From Planctomycetota bacterium (lineage in GTDB: Bacteria; Planctomycetota; Phycisphaerae; Sedimentisphaerales; Anaerohalosphaeraceae), in the NCBI GenBank assembly GCA_019456225.1, contig VRUI01000013.1, positions 18,580-82,579 of the forward strand: a DNA stretch of 64,000 bases, given 5' to 3'. A model generated the notes under the pieces. That model had not been told where the DNA came from, ran no database searches, and saw nothing but the letters and a program-made list of their open reading frames with translations. Numbering within the stretch: position 1 is the stretch's first letter; every line of letters starts with the position of its first letter. Shown piece by piece: positions 60,696 to 64,000 of this stretch. The position numbers and the translations under genes are program-made.

Positions 60696-61768
60696 ATATA
60701 ATTCCTGATCTGACCTGCGAGCCAATTAACATCTTCCGAACGCCGACCGTCAAATTCACTTGTCGACAACTTAATAACCGGACACCTCTTCCAATCGTCA
60801 AACAGCCGATCATACTCGCGCCCAAGCCCATCTAACCATTCAAGTTCAATACTCTGCTCATACGGCCGATTACGGCTATGTATACGATCAAGTATCGCAC
60901 CTGGACCATCAAACAAATATACCACAAGCACCTCATCGGCAATCTCGGAGACAACCTGCTTTGATCGCTCATTATAAACGGCAATCTGGGCGGTATTCAA
61001 TGTCTGTTCTGCAAATATCCGATCCTTCTCAAAAATATAATCGCTAAACACAACCGAACCAGTTGCAAGCGAGTCTTTACCCATCTGCTCAAATCGGCTG
61101 TTAAGAAAATAGAGCTGCGATTCAAGGGCGACATCTTTCCCCGCATACGCCTCGGCAAGATACGGATTAGTGTCATACGCCTCGCGCAAAAGCTCGCAGT
61201 CAAACTCTTTTGCCAAACCTTCGCCAAGCGTCGTCTTTCCAACCCCGATAACACCGGCGATGGAGACCAGCTGCGGCTTGTCCTTGTCGATAAAGTAATT
61301 GGCGCCATTAACCCGGTTATGCAACTCATGCACAGAGACACTGAGCACCGGGTGAATGAGTTCTTCGGCAAGGGCGCACATGCCGTCAAGAACAAAACTG
61401 CGAAGATGCATCTGCTTATGCGGAACGGTCAGCCGGTCAGTATTGATAACCTCATCGCCATAAAGCAGCAGGTCAAGATCGATAGTACGCGGGCCCCATT
61501 TTTCAGATCGAACCCGGCCAAGCGAATCCTCGATCTCCGTCATCCGTGAAAAAAGCACGTCAGCCGTAAGCGAAGTCTCAACTCTAACAACGCAATCCAG
61601 ATAGCCGGGCTGGTCCATACCGCCAAGCGCAGCACTCTCAAGAACCTGACTCTGGGCGATTACTGAAACCCCATCACAGGCGGCAAGCCCCTCAACGGCC
61701 CACTCTATATGCAACCCGCGATCCCCAAGATTACTACCCAAAGCAATATAAACGGTAACACTATTCAA
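60683..61768 (-). CDS. folK: FolK (HPPK) fused to a deoxynucleoside kinase domain
   Basis: 361 residues. Residues 1-160 are 6-hydroxymethyl-7,8-dihydropterin pyrophosphokinase: YIALGSNLGDR, EDSLGRVRSEKWGPRTIDLD, LTVPHKQMHLRSFVL. Residues about 165-361 are a dNK/thymidine-kinase-2-like domain with P-loop GVIGVGKTT, FLNSRFEQM, VVFSDYIFEKDRIFA and RNRPYEQSIELEWLDGL. The fusion joins a folate step to nucleoside salvage, both feeding dTMP metabolism (inference). It lies between dapL and panC. Confidence 0.93.
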   Translation of the reverse strand: MNSVTVYIALGSNLGDRGLHIEWAVEGLAACDGVSVIAQSQVLESAALGGMDQPGYLDCVVRVETSLTADVLFSRMTEIEDSLGRVRSEKWGPRTIDLDLLLYGDEVINTDRLTVPHKQMHLRSFVLDGMCALAEELIHPVLSVSVHELHNRVNGANYFIDKDKPQLVSIAGVIGVGKTTLGEGLAKEFDCELLREAYDTNPYLAEAYAGKDVALESQLYFLNSRFEQMGKDSLATGSVVFSDYIFEKDRIFAEQTLNTAQIAVYNERSKQVVSEIADEVLVVYLFDGPGAILDRIHSRNRPYEQSIELEWLDGLGREYDRLFDDWKRCPVIKLSTSEFDGRRSEDVNWLAGQIRNYIWKS

Positions 61769-61810
61769 TAATCAATCCTTCCGGTAAGATGGGCTGCGGA
61801 CATGCTGTAT

Positions 61811-61848
61811 CTAATCGCTAATTGCTAATCGCTAATCGCTAATCGCTA
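61811..61848. repeat. 7-bp tandem repeat CTAATCG, 5.4 copies
   Basis: CTAATCG, CTAATTG, CTAATCG, CTAATCG, CTAATCG, CTA in exact 7-bp phase, starting two bases before the dapL stop on the far side. A GGTAAGATGGGCTG element lies just before it. Confidence 0.95.
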
Positions 61849-61850
61849 TT

Positions 61851-63077
61851 TCAAAGCTTCGCGAATCTCGCCATGGCTTCCTTAACAACATCAGGATCAT
61901 TAAACGCGCTGAGCCTGAAGTACCCTTCCCCGCTTGCTCCGAAGCCCACGCCCGGGGTACCGACGATATTAACCTTATTCAGCAGCACATCGAAAAACTC
62001 CCACGAACCCATGTCGTTTGGAGCCTTAAACCATACGTACGGTGCGTTCACCCCGCCATAGACGTCATAGCCAAACTCACCAAGCGACTTGCGAATAACC
62101 GCCGCGTTGTTCATATACATCGCGATTGTTTCGGCGACCTGCTTTTTGCCTTCATCGGAATAAACCGCCGCCGCGCCTGCCTGCGTAACATACGAAACGC
62201 CGTTAAACTTCGTGCAGTGCCGCCTGTTCCAGACAGCGTTAACATCGGCAGTTTCACCATTTGCTTTATAAGCCTTAAGCTCCTTAGGCACGACAGTAAA
62301 CGCACAACGAGTACCGGTGAACCCTGCCGTCTTGGAAAAACTGCGGAACTCGACAGCGACCTCTTTGGCCCCGTCGATCTCATAGATCGAATGCGGGATC
62401 TCAGGGTCGCAAATAAACGCCTCATAAGCGGCATCGAAAAGAATGATCGCTTTATTTTCACGTGCAAAATCCACCCACTTCTTTAGTTCCTCCTTGCTGG
62501 CAACCATACCAGTAGGATTGTTCGGGTAGCAAAGATATATCATATCGACAGGTTCAGTCGGAAGCGCAGGAACAAAATTATTCTCAGCGGTACACGGCAT
62601 ATAAACGATCCCGCCGTATCTGCCGTTTTCTATAGCCCCGCCGGTGCGTCCGGCCATAACATTCGTATCGACATACACAGGGTAAACCGGATCGGTCACG
62701 GCGATGACATTATCAAGGCCGAAAATCTCCTGGAAATTCCCCGTATCGCACTTGGAACCATCGCTGATAAATACCTCATCCGTACCAAGTTCAACTCCCC
62801 TGCTGCGATAGTCATTTTCAATTATTGCCTCGGCAAGGAAGTTATAACCCTGTTCCGGTCCATACCCGTGAAAACTGCTCGACAGAGCCATCTCATCAAC
62901 AGCCTTATGCATAGCATCGACGATAGCCGGCGCCAAAGGCTCGGTCACATCGCCAATGCCAAGCTTAATTATCGCAGCATCGGGATTTTCCGCCGCAAAA
63001 GCACCAACCCGCCGCCCGATCTCAGGAAAAAGGTAGCCAGCCTGCAGTTTCATGAAATTTTCATTTATTGTGATCAT
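61851..63077 (-). CDS. dapL: LL-diaminopimelate aminotransferase
   Basis: 408 residues from the ATG at 63077 ([20 protein letters not shown]), which matches the family N-terminus; an ATG at 63119 would lie before the predicted transcription start. PLP-binding Lys is in [14 protein letters not shown]; other landmarks are [30 protein letters not shown] and FDAAYEAFI. It makes LL-diaminopimelate in one step from tetrahydrodipicolinate, the lysine and peptidoglycan route typical of Planctomycetes, Chlamydiae and some anaerobes. Confidence 0.96.
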   Translation of the reverse strand: MITINENFMKLQAGYLFPEIGRRVGAFAAENPDAAIIKLGIGDVTEPLAPAIVDAMHKAVDEMALSSSFHGYGPEQGYNFLAEAIIENDYRSRGVELGTDEVFISDGSKCDTGNFQEIFGLDNVIAVTDPVYPVYVDTNVMAGRTGGAIENGRYGGIVYMPCTAENNFVPALPTEPVDMIYLCYPNNPTGMVASKEELKKWVDFARENKAIILFDAAYEAFICDPEIPHSIYEIDGAKEVAVEFRSFSKTAGFTGTRCAFTVVPKELKAYKANGETADVNAVWNRRHCTKFNGVSYVTQAGAAAVYSDEGKKQVAETIAMYMNNAAVIRKSLGEFGYDVYGGVNAPYVWFKAPNDMGSWEFFDVLLNKVNIVGTPGVGFGASGEGYFRLSAFNDPDVVKEAMARFAKL

Positions 63078-63122
63078 ACCAAATTTAGTCTCTAAAAGTT
63101 TGAATTCCTGTTTAAACAATTG

Positions 63123-63151
63123 ATTGTATTACACCCTCCAGGCAGTGTCAA
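63123..63151 (-). promoter_or_regulatory. Promoter of the dapL operon
   Basis: On the minus strand TTGACA (63151-63146), 17-bp spacer, TACAAT (63128-63123). Transcription should start near 63116, which supports the dapL start at 63077. Confidence 0.8.
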
Positions 63152-63406
63152 TAACAACCTGCCAAATTGCAAACGAGCCTCCATCACTTTCGGCCCGCGA
63201 AGTATTATCGGAATACGAAACAGTATTTTCACACCAGATACCCCTTTTTGACTTCTTATCAGTCATTTAATGCATTTTCATATAATAACACAGCTTTATC
63301 GCCGAAAAAACAAAAGATAATCAGGGACAATCTGTAAACTGTTAACACTGGCAAAAAGATACGAAATAGACGGCAACCCGGCAACACTGCCAATTGGAAC
63401 CAAACT

Positions 63407-63949
63407 GTGAATAAAGAAAAAAATAATAGCTGTGATTCATCACTTCCCGAGCAAACCGGAAATACCCGGTCCGCATCAACATCGAGTCAACTACAAAAGC
63501 TAAATGAAGCCATGAATTCCGACAAGAACAGCTACAAAGCCATATTCGATTCTTCAACGGATGTTATCGTCATCACCGACATCAATGGCATAGTCGCCGA
63601 CATAAACCCCGCCGTCGTTGAAATTTTCGGATATAATCCGGAAGAACTCATCGGAAAACCCGAAAATATCCTGATCGCCAATGACTTTGTTGATGAATTC
63701 AACGAATTTCGGGACAAGACCAGAAAAGGAGAAAAAACAGAACTGTATCTGCTTGGATGCAAAAAAAACGGCCAGAAATTCCATTGCCAAGGCAGAGGCA
63801 TGCCATTGACATTCCTGTCAGAACCTCACATGCTCACAGTGATCAGAGATATCACCCGCAGAAAAATTACTGAGGAAACTATCGACAAAGCAAACCAGGA
63901 ACTGAAAAAAGTAAACAAAATACGGTTCTCATCCAATAAAGTTGGTTAA
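63407..63949 (+). CDS. PAS-domain protein without output domain
   Basis: 180 residues. An N-terminal Ser/Asn-rich and coiled segment is followed by one PAS domain at about 40-150 (YKAIFDSSTDVIVITDINGI, NPAVVEIFGYNPEELIGKP, MLTVIRDITRRK) and a short coil that stops. Such PAS modules normally continue into a histidine kinase. The window ends 51 bp later, so truncation of a larger sensor, or partnership with a kinase beyond the edge, cannot be settled. Confidence 0.8.
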   Translation: MNKEKNNSCDSSLPEQTGNTRSASTSSQLQKLNEAMNSDKNSYKAIFDSSTDVIVITDINGIVADINPAVVEIFGYNPEELIGKPENILIANDFVDEFNEFRDKTRKGEKTELYLLGCKKNGQKFHCQGRGMPLTFLSEPHMLTVIRDITRRKITEETIDKANQELKKVNKIRFSSNKVG

Positions 63950-64000
63950 AATTAAATAAAATTTAGTGGACATTATGCTGTCTTTCATGAGATAAGTTTC

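Overview
The window reads as a chromosomal segment of a free-living Gram-negative bacterium, most likely a planctomycete of the class Phycisphaerae (Sedimentisphaerales-like). This placement is inferred from gene content, not from a marker-gene tree. Supporting traits are a surface protein with a dockerin-like [10 protein letters not shown] segment, an ECF sigma factor carried on a membrane helix with a very long extracytoplasmic tail, an HzsA-like cytochrome, LL-diaminopimelate aminotransferase (DapL), a fused SecDF with enlarged periplasmic domains, lipid A genes (lpxD, lpxI, a Kdo-kinase-like gene) and pyruvate:ferredoxin oxidoreductase, which fits an anaerobic or fermentative life.

Layout. 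1-7 kb is accessory and partly decayed: the start of an ECF sigma gene, a BspA/DUF285 repeat surface protein, remains of a PQQ-propeller and an M60-like gene fused antisense to a beheaded HD-domain gene, then a parvulin lipoprotein. Next comes a tRNA-anchored stretch (tRNA-Met, a frameshifted S23/four-helix-bundle gene inside inverted heptad repeats, tRNA-Glu, and a two-gene nucleotidyltransferase cassette closed by a duplicated tRNA-Glu 3' fragment). 7-21 kb holds the membrane-tethered sigma protein, a tandem pair of secreted propeller paralogues, larE beside tRNA-Thr, a TraX-like membrane protein, the HzsA-like dihaem protein, a TPR protein with two RNA polymerase alpha-CTDs, and a SpoIID-like lipoprotein. 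20.4-26.5 kb is a tgt-yajC-secDF-LysM cluster. 26.5-36.8 kb, mostly on the minus strand, holds central carbon genes (pgl, pgi, manC, nifJ) plus ruvX, rhuM, rsmE and a response regulator, with a histidine kinase divergent from it. Two CNNM/CorC-type proteins, a GH43-like secreted protein and an ankyrin protein lead to a 1.28 kb non-coding region with helically phased A-tracts. 44-52.5 kb carries dacB, larC, pyrK-pyrD behind a pyrBI-like attenuator, and a transglutaminase/TPR protein. 52.6-56.5 kb is a lipopolysaccharide cluster. 56.5-63.1 kb on the minus strand holds pheS, rplT, rpmI, lgt, panD, panC, a folK-nucleoside kinase fusion and dapL. A PAS protein closes the window.

Intergenic DNA is unusually structured. 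At least four repeat types recur: 21-bp hairpins with 8-10 bp stems and 5-nt loops; a terminator-like CAAACTGRCC hairpin followed by degenerate 7-bp tandem repeats and a TCGGCC hairpin; a GGTAGGATGGGCTG element; and isolated heptad arrays. The S23 gene is framed by the same kind of heptads in inverted orientation, which makes the heptads the main candidate for an undescribed small mobile or scar system here.
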